Positions 46,594 to 56,374 of a stretch of 64,000 nt of DNA are shown one piece after another. The stretch comes from Paralithodes platypus. Taxonomy: Eukaryota > Arthropoda > Malacostraca > Decapoda > Lithodidae. The notes under the pieces are model-generated. The model was not told where the DNA came from and searched no databases. It was given only the letters and a program-made list of their open reading frames with translations. The stretch spans positions 14,648,164 through 14,712,163 of the forward strand of contig CM064571.1 of assembly GCA_032716605.1 (NCBI GenBank), in the 5' to 3' direction. Positions within the stretch are counted from its first letter, which is position 1. Every line of letters starts with the position of its first letter. The translations under genes and the position numbers were made by a program.

Positions 46594-47544
46594 ATGACCC
46601 TCACCACAAAAGTAAGTGTTGTGGAACGGGTGAGGGTGAATGTGAGAGGGGAAAATAGCAAAGCCCCTGCTGAGAAGAGGGACGAGTTGGTGATAGAAGC
46701 TCGGGGTCTGAAGAACAACCAGAGAGATACTGTAACCTTCCACGCCCGACCTGATATGATGTCCGACCCTCTCCCTTTGCCTAACTTTGATAAGCTACCG
46801 AGCATTACAACGGACGCATTCCCATGTATTTTGAATGCATCAATCAACGAACATCCTTGCACCATTGAAATAGATTCTGGTTGCACATCAAACAGTGTGA
46901 GCTACGAGGTGGCGGAGGAGTGTGGTATTCTGCAGTACGTGGTTGGGTTTAGGCATGTGGAATTTTATGCCTGGGGTGAGTCCAAGGCTAACAAGATGTT
47001 GTGGGCGAAAAGGGTGCCCGTCAAGCTGAGCAATGGAGTTTCCTTCTTGACTACAATGGAAGTATTCCCACCCGGACAGACCCCGATTCAGCTCCAAAAG
47101 CATATCTTTCTTGGCAACAAAAAACTACGAAAACTGAACATCATCCAGGTTTTCTCCAAGGGTACGTCCACTCTGTATTTCAACAACATGGCACCGCTGA
47201 ACTCCTATTATCCATCAGGGATGCTAAATATGAAATCCACCAGCGGAGCAGAGGGTGACGTGCAACCTTTCTCAATCATTTTTGACTCTGGTGCCAAGTT
47301 CATATACCTTAGCAAGCGAACCCTGGAAAAGCTTGATAGGAAGGATCTGCCCCGAAAAGTCCGAGTGAAGTTCGGGAAGAGCAGCTTGTTGGCAAGTAAG
47401 AATGTTCGGGTTTTCCCATCCAACGATATGGACGTCGTTGTGGGCGCTAAAACTCTGGCCAAAGCCAACAGTGTGCTGGACTACGGCGGACAACGAATGT
47501 ACTTTGGGAACTGTATGGCGAAGCTTTCCCTTCTTGAGACCTAA
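46594..47544 (+). CDS. Tandem retropepsin-like aspartyl protease-type protein
   Basis: 316 residues from the first ATG; the frame is open 24 bp further upstream but only with a TTG. Two retropepsin-like domains follow each other. Domain 1 has IEIDSGCTSNSV (D94-S-G) and later HIFLGNKKLRKLNI...GTSTLYF. Domain 2 has SIIFDSGAKFIYLSKRTL (D231-S-G) and DVVVGAKTLAKANSVLDYG (about 280-298), the canonical hydrophobic-Gly and Asp-Tyr/Phe finish. Retropepsins normally supply one DT/SG per chain and dimerise; this chain could fold into a two-lobed enzyme like pepsin. No gag, RT or LTR is adjacent. Base composition is balanced and there are no stops, unlike the decayed elements around it. A GTAAGT within codons 7-8 could be a donor site, leaving the start uncertain. 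Activity is inferred. Confidence 0.65.
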   Translation: MTLTTKVSVVERVRVNVRGENSKAPAEKRDELVIEARGLKNNQRDTVTFHARPDMMSDPLPLPNFDKLPSITTDAFPCILNASINEHPCTIEIDSGCTSNSVSYEVAEECGILQYVVGFRHVEFYAWGESKANKMLWAKRVPVKLSNGVSFLTTMEVFPPGQTPIQLQKHIFLGNKKLRKLNIIQVFSKGTSTLYFNNMAPLNSYYPSGMLNMKSTSGAEGDVQPFSIIFDSGAKFIYLSKRTLEKLDRKDLPRKVRVKFGKSSLLASKNVRVFPSNDMDVVVGAKTLAKANSVLDYGGQRMYFGNCMAKLSLLET

Positions 47545-47606
47545 GCAAACTATGTATCTCTAGAACAAACATCTATAAGCCTATTCTAAATCACTTTCCC
47601 ATCCTT

Positions 47607-47819
47607 ATAACTCATTCTGTACCGGCGACGTCTTTTTAATTATATTCTAGCTATATTTAGATGACTTTAAGCAGTTCAAGAGGGATCTGTGGTAGTAAAA
47701 AGGGTTAAGTGAGATAGTTCGCAGCCTGATAACTGCCGCAGCCCCTTTCTAAACTGAATAAAATTGTCTAACAGTAGCCAAAATGCGGTTAAAATGACAA
47801 CGGTACTTAAACGATTAAA
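47607..47819. mobile_element. TTAA MITE, family C
   Basis: About 213 bp; the left end has decayed to TATAACTCATTCTGTACCGG, the right end is GGTACTTAAACGATTAA. An AATAAA at 47757 lies about 210 bp downstream of the protease stop codon. Confidence 0.65.
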
Positions 47820-47926
47820 CTACTTTTCTGGATTCACCTATGCTTTGATAATTGCATATAAGAGTATAAGTATATAATTATTATTTTACTTATATTAATT
47901 ATTATTATTAGACGTACCTAAAATCC

Positions 47927-48142
47927 TTAATCCGTTCAGTACCAGGGACATCCTTTTTTATCATATACTGGCAACTATTAGACGATTCTATTCAGCTTAG
48001 GAAGGACCTCTAGCAATAATAAGACTCTGAACTATCTCAACCAACTCTTTTAACTACCACAGATCCTTCCTAAGCTGCATAATATCGTCTAAATAGAGCT
48101 AGAATAATATATAACACACGTCGCTGGGACTCGAAGGGTTAA
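47927..48142. mobile_element. TTAA MITE, family C
   Basis: The 216-bp element has TTAA at both ends and starts TTAATCCGTTCAGTACC and ends GGGACTCGAAGGGTTAA. Inner arms TTAGACGATTC... and ATCGTCTAAATAG pair. Right TTAA is shared with the next element. Confidence 0.75.
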
Positions 48143-48474
48143 GGGGAGATTTCCACGTGAGGGATTTTTTTCTTGACCCCTTTCTCCCTCATGTTTAGCC
48201 CCATTGCTTTTGATATTTTAAGACGTTCGCCCCATTAGTTTGGCGATTTTAAGAACTTTTGCCCCATTTCTGTCAATTTTAAGACTTTTCGTGCCATTTA
48301 GGTGTCTACTTTTTCCTGGCGAGCGATAGCGAGCCTGTTATTTAAAAGGAATCGGCCTTCGGTCGGGACATTTTTCTACCGAAAAATGTAAAATTTTATC
48401 TTGAAAGGGGGTCTAGGGGGTGTAATGTTAAGCTTGATGGAAGTCTAGGGAATCAACTAAAAACCTCCCCTTAA
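48139..48474. mobile_element. TTAA MITE, family B
   Basis: The 336-bp element starts TTAAGGGGAGATTTCC and ends AAACCTCCCCTTAA, with GCGAGCGATAGCGAGCC and a GGCCTTCGGTCGG hairpin. It contains AAAGGGGGTCTAGGGGGTG, the single-copy counterpart of the 26-bp array unit. Confidence 0.8.
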
Positions 48475-48499
48475 GCTAACCTACAGATACTCCTTCCTC

Positions 48500-48713
48500 T
48501 TAACCCCTTCTGTACCGACGACGGCTTTTGTATTTGATTCCAGCTACATTTAGACGATTTTATGTTGCTTAGGAAGAATATATGGCAGGTAGAAGGATTA
48601 ATTGAGATAGTCTGTAGCATATTAATTGGCAGACATCCTTCCTAAGCTGAATAAAATCGTCTAATAGTATCCAAGTTAAGTGAAAAGGACGTCGCCGGTA
48701 CGGAAGGGGTTAA
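48500..48713. mobile_element. TTAA MITE, family C (best preserved)
   Basis: The 214-bp element has ends TTAACCCCTTCTGTACCG and CGGTACGGAAGGGGTTAA and near-complete self-complementarity. The TTAACCCC end is close to piggyBac-like termini. Confidence 0.8.
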
Positions 48714-48734
48714 TGGCCCAGCCTAGCACCCGGA

Positions 48735-49248
48735 TATGTACAGTTAGCCACATAAGTTCTGTTCCTCATTGTCATCTTATACATGGTAATATAATGTACA
48801 GTTGGCCACATAAGTTCTGTTCCTCATTGTCATCTTATACATGGTAATATAATGTACAGTTGGCCACATAAGTTCTGTTCCTCATTGTCATCTTATACAT
48901 GGTAATAATGTACAGTTGGCCACATAAGTTCTGTTCCTCATTGTCATCTTATACATGGTAATATAATGTACAGTTGGCCACATAAGTTCTGTTCCTCATT
49001 GTCATCTTATACATGGTAATATAATGTACAGTTGGCCACATAAGTTCTGTTCCTCATTGTCATCTTATACATGGTAATATAATGTACAGTTAGCCACATA
49101 AGTTCTGTTCCTCATTGTCATCTTATACATGGTAATATAATGTACAGTTGGCCACATAAGTTCTGTTCCTCATTGTCATCTTATACATGGTAATATAATG
49201 TACAGTTGGCCACATAAGTTCTGTTCCTCATTGTCATCTTATACATGG
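48735..49248. repeat. 58-bp minisatellite, left part
   Basis: About nine units containing GTACAGTTGGCCACATAAGT and CATTGTCATCTTATACATGG. The array is interrupted by the TRIM at CATGG and resumes at 50202. Confidence 0.95.
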
Positions 49249-50201
49249 TGAAATGCTGGGTGTGAAGGGAATTTCATGGTCTCCTGAAATATCCCCAGGC
49301 TACCTTTTAGGATCAACTTTTCCTGGTACCTGGCGCGGGGTACGAACCTCTGAAGGGAATTTAACCCCCCTAAAAACCCACAGGTTTTGAGATGCCTTGG
49401 GTGGGGTTCGAACCCTGGTTAGTGACCCAACCATCACCACCAGGCCCGCGCGCTAACCCACTGTACTACCACGGACGTACTAAAAGTATAGCAACCTTAG
49501 TCCGATTTTTAAGAACCAGGTGATAGTCTCGTGGTGTTATCACGTGATGAGTTTATTGGACTTGCCATCTCCGACTATTTTCGCTATACCTGACGTCAAC
49601 TCGGGGTAGTATTATTGTGGGTGCGGGACATTTTCGAGGGCATTACATTACATCCTTCTTTAACTGGGCTAGTCCCTAGCCTATTTTAAGGTCGTAAGGT
49701 ATCGTAGCTGTATTACCTCAGCAATCTCAATATTGTTGGTATAGGGTTCGCGTGCAAGGTCCTCCACGTAGCTACCTGGTCACGTTCCCTAGCTGCCACC
49801 AATGAAATGCTGGGTGTGAAGGGAATTTCATGGTCTCCTGAAATATCCCCAGGCTACCTTTTAGGATCAACTTTTCCTGGTACCTGGCGCGGGGTACGAA
49901 CCTCTGAAGGGAATTTACCCCCCTAAAAACCCACAGGTTTTGAGATGCCTTGGGTGGGGTTCGAACCCTGGTTAGTGACCCAACCATCACCACCAGGCCC
50001 GCGCGCTAACCCACTGTACTACCACGGACGTACTAAAAGTATAGCAACCTTAGTCCGATTTTTAAGAACCAGGTGATAGTCTCGTGGTGTTATCACGTGA
50101 TGAGTTTATTGGACTTGCCATCTCCGACTATTTTACGCTATACCTGACGTCAACTCGGGTTAGTATTATTGTGGGTGCGGGACATTTTCGAGGGCATTAC
50201 A
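49249..50201 (-). mobile_element. TRIM: miniature LTR retrotransposon
   Basis: Two direct repeats of about 399 bp (49249-49647 and 49803-50201) begin TG and end CA and flank 155 bp. The element is bounded by a 5-bp duplication CATGG in the 58-bp array. On the minus strand the LTR starts TGTAATGCCCTC; directly after the 5' LTR is TTGGTGGCAGCT (49802-49791), a likely primer binding site, and directly before the 3' LTR is the purine run AAAGAAGGATG (49661-49651). The LTR contains AATAAA. The internal part encodes nothing. The two LTRs differ at only about three positions, so the insertion is recent. Confidence 0.85.
49404..49468 (-). promoter_or_regulatory. tRNA-like Pol III promoter inside the TRIM LTR
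   Basis: On the minus strand the LTR has a perfect A box TAGTACAGTGG (49468-49458) and a perfect B box GGTTCGAACCC (49414-49404) 43 nt apart. The same pair is in the other LTR (B box 49957-49967). A tRNA-like secondary structure is partial only. The orientation is the same as that of the retroelement. Confidence 0.6.
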
Positions 50202-52282
50202 CATGGTAACATAATGTACAGTTGGCCACATAAGTTCTGTTCCTCATTGTCATCTTATACATGGTAATATAATGTACAGTTGGCCACATAAGTTCTGTTC
50301 CTCATTGTCATCTTATACATGGTAATATAATGTACAGTTGGCCACATAAGTTCTGTTCCTCATTGTCATCTTATACATGGTAACATAATGTACAGTTGGC
50401 CACATAAGTTCTGTTCCTCATTGTCATCTTATACATGGTAATATAATGTACAGTTGGCCACATAAGTTCTGTTCCTCATTGTCATCTTATACATGGTAAT
50501 ATAATGTACAGTTGGCCACACAAGTTCTGTTCCTCATTGTCATCTTATACATGGTAATATAATGTACAGTTGGCCACATAAGTTCTGTTCCTCATTGTCA
50601 TCTTATACATGGTAACATAATGTACAGTTGGCCACATAAGTTCTGTTCCTCATTGTCATCTTATACATGGTAATATAATGTACAGTTGGCCACATAAGTT
50701 CTGTTCCTCATTGTCATCTTATACATGGTAATATAATGTACAGTTGGCCACATAAGTTCTGTTCCTCATTGTCATCTTATACATGGTAATATAATGTACA
50801 GTTGGCCACATAAGTTCTGTTCCTCATTGTCATCTTATACATGGTAATATGATGTACAGTTGGCCACATAAGTTCTGTTCCTCATTGTCATCTTATACAT
50901 GGTAATATAATGTACAGTTGGCCACATAAGTTCTGTTCCTCATTGTCATCTTATACATGGTAATATAATGTACAGTTGGCCACATAAGTTCTGTTCCTCA
51001 TTGTCATATACATGGTAATATAATGTACAGTTGGCCACATAAGTTCTGTTCCTCATTGTCATCTTATACATGGTAATATAATGTACAGTTAGCCACATAA
51101 GTTCTGTTCCTCATTGTCATCTTCTACATGGTAATATAATGTACAGTTGGCCACATAAGTTCTGTTCCTCATTGTCATCTTATACATGGTAACATAATGT
51201 ACAGTTGGCCACATAAGTTCTGTTCCTTATTGTCATCTTATACATGGTAATATAATGTACAGTTGGCCACATAAGTTCTGTTCCTCATTGTCATCTTATA
51301 CATGGTAATATAATGTACAGTTGGCCACATAAGTTCTGTTCCTCATTGTCATCTTATACATGGTAACATAATGTACAGTTGGCCACATAAGTTCTGTTCC
51401 TCATTGTCATCTTATACATGGTAATATAATGTACAGTTGGCCACATAAGTTCTGTTCCTCATTGTCATCTTATACATGGTAATATAATGTACAGTTGGCC
51501 ACATAAGTTCTGTTTCTCTCAGTGATCTTATACATGGTAATATAATGTACAGTTGGCCACATAAGTTCTGTTTCTCTCAGTGATCTTATACATGGTAATA
51601 TAATGTACAGTTGGCCACATAAGTTCTGTTCCTCTCAGTGATCTTATACATGGTAATATAATGTACAGTTGGCCACATAAGTTCTGTTTCTCTCAGTGAT
51701 CTTATACATGGTAATATAATGTACAGTTGGTCACATAAGTTCTGTTCCTCATTGTCATCTTATACATGGTAATATAATGTACAGTTGGCCACATAAGTTC
51801 TGTTCCTCATTGTCATCTTATACATGGTAATATAATGTACAGTTGGCCACATAAGTTCTGTTCCTCATTGTCATCTTATACATGGTAATATAATGTACAG
51901 TTGGCCACATAAGTTCTGTTCCTCATTGTCATCTTATACATGGTAATATAATGTACAGTTGGCCACATAAGTTCTGTTCCTCATTGTCATCTTATACATG
52001 GTAATATAATGTACAGTTGGCCACACAAGTTCTGTTCCTCATTGTCATCTTACATGGTAATATAATGTACAGTTGGCCACATAAGTTCTGTTCCTCATAG
52101 TCATCTTATACATGGTAATATAATGTACAGTTGGCCACATAAGTTCTGTTCCTCATTGTCATCTTATACATGGTAATATAATGTACAGTTGGCCACATAA
52201 GTTCTGTTCCTCATTGTCATCTTATACATGGTAATATAATGTACAGTTGGCCACATATGTTCTGTTCCTCATTGTCATCTTA
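50202..52282. repeat. 58-bp minisatellite, right part
   Basis: About 36 units. A subfamily with TTTCTCTCAGTGATCTTATA in place of the usual CCTCATTGTCATCTTATA occupies 51510-51710. Confidence 0.95.
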
Positions 52283-52328
52283 TGTGTGAAAGTAAAATAG
52301 TATGAATGAACTGCGAATGTAGTTTCCA

Positions 52329-52690
52329 TAAGGGGGCTCACCTCGCTTTTCTTCTCTTTCTCTCCCTCTCTCTTTGGCTCTCTTTGGCTTGTATCCATCC
52401 GGCCCCATTCAGCCTACTGTTTAAGACGTTTACCCCCATCCAGGTGTCAATATTTTCTTGGCGAGCGGTAGCGAGCCATCATATACAGTATATCTTTTTG
52501 TTTTGACAGCAAGCTAAATTTATACATTTTTCGATAGAAAAATGTCTCCGGCGAAGCCAGATTTCTCCAAACAATGCTGGCTCGCTATCGCTTGCCAGGA
52601 AGAAATCGACACCTGGATGGGGATAAACATCTTAAAATAGTTGGCTGAATGGGGCCGAATGGATACAAGCCAGAGAAAAGGAGAGAAAGA
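52329..52690. mobile_element. TTAA MITE, family A, right end truncated
   Basis: Starts ATAAGGGGGCTCACC (TTAA mutated), with both arm cores (GCGAGCGGTAGCGAGCC and GGCTCGCTATCGCTTGCC). The right terminus fades after GAGAGAAAGATAAAAAA. Confidence 0.7.
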
Positions 52691-52849
52691 TAAAAAACTT
52701 TCCTAGCTGATGGTGAGAGGATTGGGTTCTAGTTATGTGGTGATGGGCTGGTCTATCAGAGTGAGAGTTGAGCGATCTCTGCCATACCCATAGCTTACTC
52801 TGACTGTTCCTTTTACTTATATATTTTCTAGATCTCAAGTGACGGCGTC

Positions 52850-53147
52850 TCTTCTGTGGATTGACCTCCCAATCTACCAAGATTGGAAGCCAAAGCATCA
52901 CATTTTTCCTTTGCCCCTCAACTTTCTCTTCATAATTGCTGGGGGCACAGGGCCCTGGATGGGGCTTTGGTTTCCCGGGCGTTTCCGCACCCTCCTCAGC
53001 TCCCCGCCATGGAGTGGCTTCGGTCACCCAGGCTTTATTGTGGTCGGCAGGGAGGGTACTGTGGGGGCGCTCGGTTATGGCCTTGGCCTTGGGGCTGTTT
53101 GGCCAGGCACCTTGGGGAACGACAACGACAACAACAACAACCACTGC
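52850..53147 (+). repeat. Jockey-type LINE 3' end fragment with CAA tail
   Basis: The segment ends GGCTGTTTGGCCAGGCACCT, TGGGGAACGACAACGACAAC and further CAA units, matching the 3' end of the LINE at 22530-22594 (GGCTGTTCGGCCAGGCAGCT and GGGAACAACAACAAC). No intact ORF. Confidence 0.6.
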
Positions 53148-53191
53148 ATAAGAAACTACACTCGTAATTCAATCATGCGCATTATATTTCC

Positions 53192-53245
53192 ATGTATAAG
53201 ATCACTGAGAAGAACAGGACTTATGTGACCAACTGTATAATAGAT
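53192..53245 (-). repeat. Solitary inverted 58-bp satellite unit
   Basis: The minus strand reads ACAGTTGGTCACATAAGTCC then CTCAGTGATCTTATACATGG, a single copy of the 58-bp unit of the CTCAGTGATC subtype, 0.9 kb beyond the array and in the opposite direction. Confidence 0.8.
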
Positions 53246-53267
53246 TAAATTATGGTTTTAAGTTAAT

Positions 53268-53627
53268 TTAAGGGGGTATAGTGCTTGTTTTTTGGTCTAT
53301 GTATTTATTAATTTATTTATTTTTGAGTGTCCTCGCTAGACCTCTATCAAGCTTAAAATAGCACCCCTAGACCCCCTTTCAAGATAAATGTGTACATTTT
53401 TCGGAAGAGAAATACGGCCAGTACCTTCTAAAATTACAGGCTCGCTATCACTCGCCAGGAAAAAAATCAACACCTAAATTGGGTGAAAGGTCTTAACAGT
53501 GACGAAGAAATGGGGCGAAAGGTCTTAAAATCGACAAACAACGGCACGAAAATCTTAAAACCTCAAAAATAAAATGCTAAACATGAGGGAGAACGGGGTC
53601 CATAAAAAGCGAGTACTACCCCCTTAA
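53268..53627. mobile_element. TTAA MITE, family B
   Basis: The 360-bp element has TTAA at both ends, starts TTAAGGGGGTATAGTGC and ends GAGTACTACCCCCTTAA. The GGCC hairpin has a deletion (TACGGCCAGTACC). Confidence 0.75.
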
Positions 53628-53745
53628 TGCTGAACTGTTTGAGGATCACTTTTTTTTTTATTTTTTTTTTTTAAGAGACAATGAACGGAGGAAGGAAAAA
53701 CACAGATAAAACAAAAAGGTCCATGTGCCTAAAGGCATCCTCCAT

Positions 53746-54711
53746 TCATAAAATGTTTGTAACAACTGGATTTAAACATTTGTAGATTGTAAGTTTGTGA
53801 AAGCAATTCGAGGGAAGTGACTTCCAAAGAGTAGTAGCTCTGGGGATAAATGCATTCTGATAAGCAGAAGTTCTGCATTGTGGAGGAGAAAGTGTAAATT
53901 CATGGGCGCTCTCAGCTGCCCTAGTTCTACGGGGAAAGATGTGGAGAGGCGGCACAATTGAAGCAAGTTTCTCGGAACAATTGCTGTGAAAATATCTGTA
54001 GAATAATGCAAGGGATGCAACGTTTCTTCGTATGGATAATGTAGGAAGGTCCTGTGTGATTGCAGGGTTATTGATTAATCTAATAGCTTTATTTTGAATT
54101 TTGTCCAACTGCCTCAATGCAACCACTCCACTTCCACCCCACAGAGGTGAACAGTAATCCATCTGAGAACGCACATGACTTTTATATATCACAGCCAACT
54201 GCTCGTCAGTGAAGAATTCTCGAACTCTGTACAGGAGTCCCAGTTTTTTAGAGGCATTCTTAGCAATGCTTCTAACATAATGTGTCCAGCTCAAGTTAGT
54301 AGTTAATGTTACACCGAGAATGTCAATACTAGGGGAAGTGGGAATATTTACATCATTAAAAAATATATGGGAGTCAGTGAGATTCTGTCGGTTAGAAAAT
54401 TGAATGTACTTGGTTTTCTGTGCATTAAAGGAAACTAGATTCTTTTGTCTCCATCCATTAATTCTAGAAAGGTCCTGGTTCAGAGAAATTGCAGTGTTTA
54501 TTTTTGAATTTATAAGATCGGGTTGGGTGAAAGAATTGGTAAATGTGAAGGAACTGTGGAGTGTTGAGTCATCTGCGTAGGAATGTATTGGATTATGAGT
54601 GGTAGATATGAGATCATTGATATGAATGAGGAACAGAATTGGGGCCAAAACTGATCCCTGGGGAACACCAGCATTTATTGAGTGAAATTGAGAATAAAGG
54701 CCATCTACCAT
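53746..54711 (-). pseudogene. LINE reverse transcriptase, catalytic part and C-terminus
   Basis: 321 residues. INAGVPQGSVLAPILF (about 13-28), SYADDSTL (about 44-51, catalytic ADD), DILGVTLTTNLSW, VIYKSHVRSQMDYCSPLWGG, LDKIQNKAIRLINNP and a terminal LWKSLPSNCF. All C-terminal landmarks are present. Confidence 0.85.
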
Positions 54712-54727
54712 TACACATATTTTTCTG

Positions 54728-55240
54728 TTATGAAGAAATTAGTGGAACTAATGATGCAAGGCCGTAGTGTGACATCTTCGACAATAAGGATTGATGCCAG
54801 ACTCTATCAAATGCCTTTGATATATCCAGTGCTATTGTATGTGTTTCACCATGTTGGTCTGTAGCTTGGTTTATTTGATGCGTAAGAAGGCAAAGCATGT
54901 CTGCAGTTGATCGACATCGTCTAAAACCATATTGCCTATCACTGATTAATGTATTATTCTCAAGATGCTTAATTATGTGATTATTTAATATAATTTCAAA
55001 GACTTTACCACGAGTGGAAGTTATAGCTATTGGTCTGTAGTTTGATGGATCTGAAGAGGCACCTTTTTTAGGAACTGGATGGATGTTTGCTTCTTTCCAG
55101 GGTACTGGGAAGCATGAGGTATGAGTACACAGACGGAAAATTTTTGCCAATACAGGAGCGAGCACCAAGGAGCAATTCCTAAGTACTATTGGAGGAATTT
55201 CATCTGGACCAGGAGCCTTATCTACCGAGAGATTCTGCAA
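54728..55240 (-). pseudogene. LINE reverse transcriptase, first part
   Basis: 170 residues. SVDKAPGPDEIPPIVLRNCS, NIHPVPKKGASSDPSNYRPI, QYGFRRCRSTADML and motif A TIALDISKAFDRVWH. The frame then runs into ASLVPLISS instead of the expected palm continuation, so a frameshift separates it from the catalytic part. Confidence 0.85.
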
Positions 55241-55372
55241 AATAGTTTTGACATGTCTGGTGTGGATCTTAAGTGAGGGAATTTCAGGCGAATTAAAATT
55301 AAGTACAGGGACATCTTGATTTATTTCATCTAAGGTTGAGTTGGTGGAGAAAATATCCGCAAGAAGGTTAGC

Positions 55373-55870
55373 TTAACCTCGTGGGTCACTTACAAGATTG
55401 CCAGTCGGAGATTTTAATGGTGGAATGGATGAAGCAGTAGTGAAGTTGGATTTAAATGAGTTAAGAGTAGACCAAAATATTTTGTTATCATTTGGATTAT
55501 TTAGAAGTTTATTTGCCTGCTTGTGGAGAAAGTTTGATTTAGTTAGGTTTAATACAGTTTTGGCATGATTTCTGATGTTTCTAAAGTAATTAAAGGCTTC
55601 ATGTGTTTTTGATCTTGTGTATGCATTGTAGGCTATTGCTTTTTGTTCAGTTACTCTAGCACAATTATGGTCAAACCATTTAGGTGAATTAGAGCTTTTA
55701 CTGTACTTTTGATGAGGAATAAAAGTTTCCATTCCAATTTTTACAAAATCTTGTATGTGGCTCAAAGTGGAGTGTGCATCATTAGAAAAGAAAGAGGTCC
55801 AGGGAATATCAATAAAGAAACCTTGAAGACCCTCCCAGTCTGCCCTATCGTAATGCCATTTAGTCACCAA
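55373..55870 (-). pseudogene. LINE endonuclease-RT linker
   Basis: 165 residues, in the same frame as the RT part but ended by a TAA after SDPRG. Content is the linker (RADWEGLQGFF, PKWFDHNCARV, FWSTLNSFKSNF) that joins endonuclease and RT in jockey-like ORF2. Confidence 0.8.
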
Positions 55871-55950
55871 AACAGGTTCAGAGTGGGAAGGTGTGGTAGG
55901 TGATAGACAGGTGGCCTGTATCAGACCGTGATCAGAAGATCCAAAACGCG

Positions 55951-56053
55951 TTTTAGTTTCTTCTGGCTACCATTAGACGATTTTATACAGCTTTTGAAGG
56001 ATCTGTGGAAATCAATAGGATAAAGACTATCTCAATTAACCCTCTGACTCCCA
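55951..56053. mobile_element. Family C MITE remnant
   Basis: Contains GGCTACCATTAGACGATTTT and GACTATCTCAATTAACCCTC, internal parts of family C; the ends are lost. Confidence 0.5.
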
Positions 56054-56054
56054 G

Positions 56055-56374
56055 AGATTAATGCAAATAAATTCGTTAAATGATAATTTGGCTCGCGCTT
56101 GTTCTACTGCTGTCTGCAACAAAGAGGAAGCATTCAAACGGTACCAACGTCTTAAGACTCAAGAATCTCATTATTTCTATGTTTCTGCCCGGAATCAAGC
56201 CAAATCTGTTCTTCGACTTGCCAAACACTCTTTCATCAATAATAAATGCACTGAACTATCCAACTCTAGCTCTTCCCAAGATTTTTGGCATCTAGCCAAA
56301 AACCTCTCCAACAATTTTTCTTCCTCGTCTTTCCGTCCCCTTTTCCACTCTGATGGCACAACCATCACTCCTTC
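56055..56374 (+). pseudogene. Jockey-like LINE, linker part (piece 1 of 3)
   Basis: The frame encodes NLARACSTAVCNKEEAFKRY, VSARNQAKSVLRLAKHSF and FHSDGTTITPS. It is interrupted after CACTCCTTC; the next codons (SSDKAELFAQTF) resume at 59645. Removing the insertion and one CTTC restores the frame exactly. Confidence 0.8.

Larger units (their letters stand above)
53651..55955 (-). mobile_element. Jockey-type LINE with poly(A) tail, 5'-truncated
   Basis: On the minus strand the element starts within the endonuclease domain (GSSDHGLIQAT near 55945), continues through linker and RT, and ends in a poly(A) tail visible as T-runs at 53651-53672. It is broken by one stop (55373-55375) and one frameshift near 54720-54750. 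It abuts a family C MITE remnant on the 5' side. Confidence 0.85.

Noticed and set aside
52632..53144. 170-residue minus-strand frame
   Set aside because: Spans a MITE arm and a LINE 3' end read backwards; no domain and low-complexity Val run from the CAA tail.
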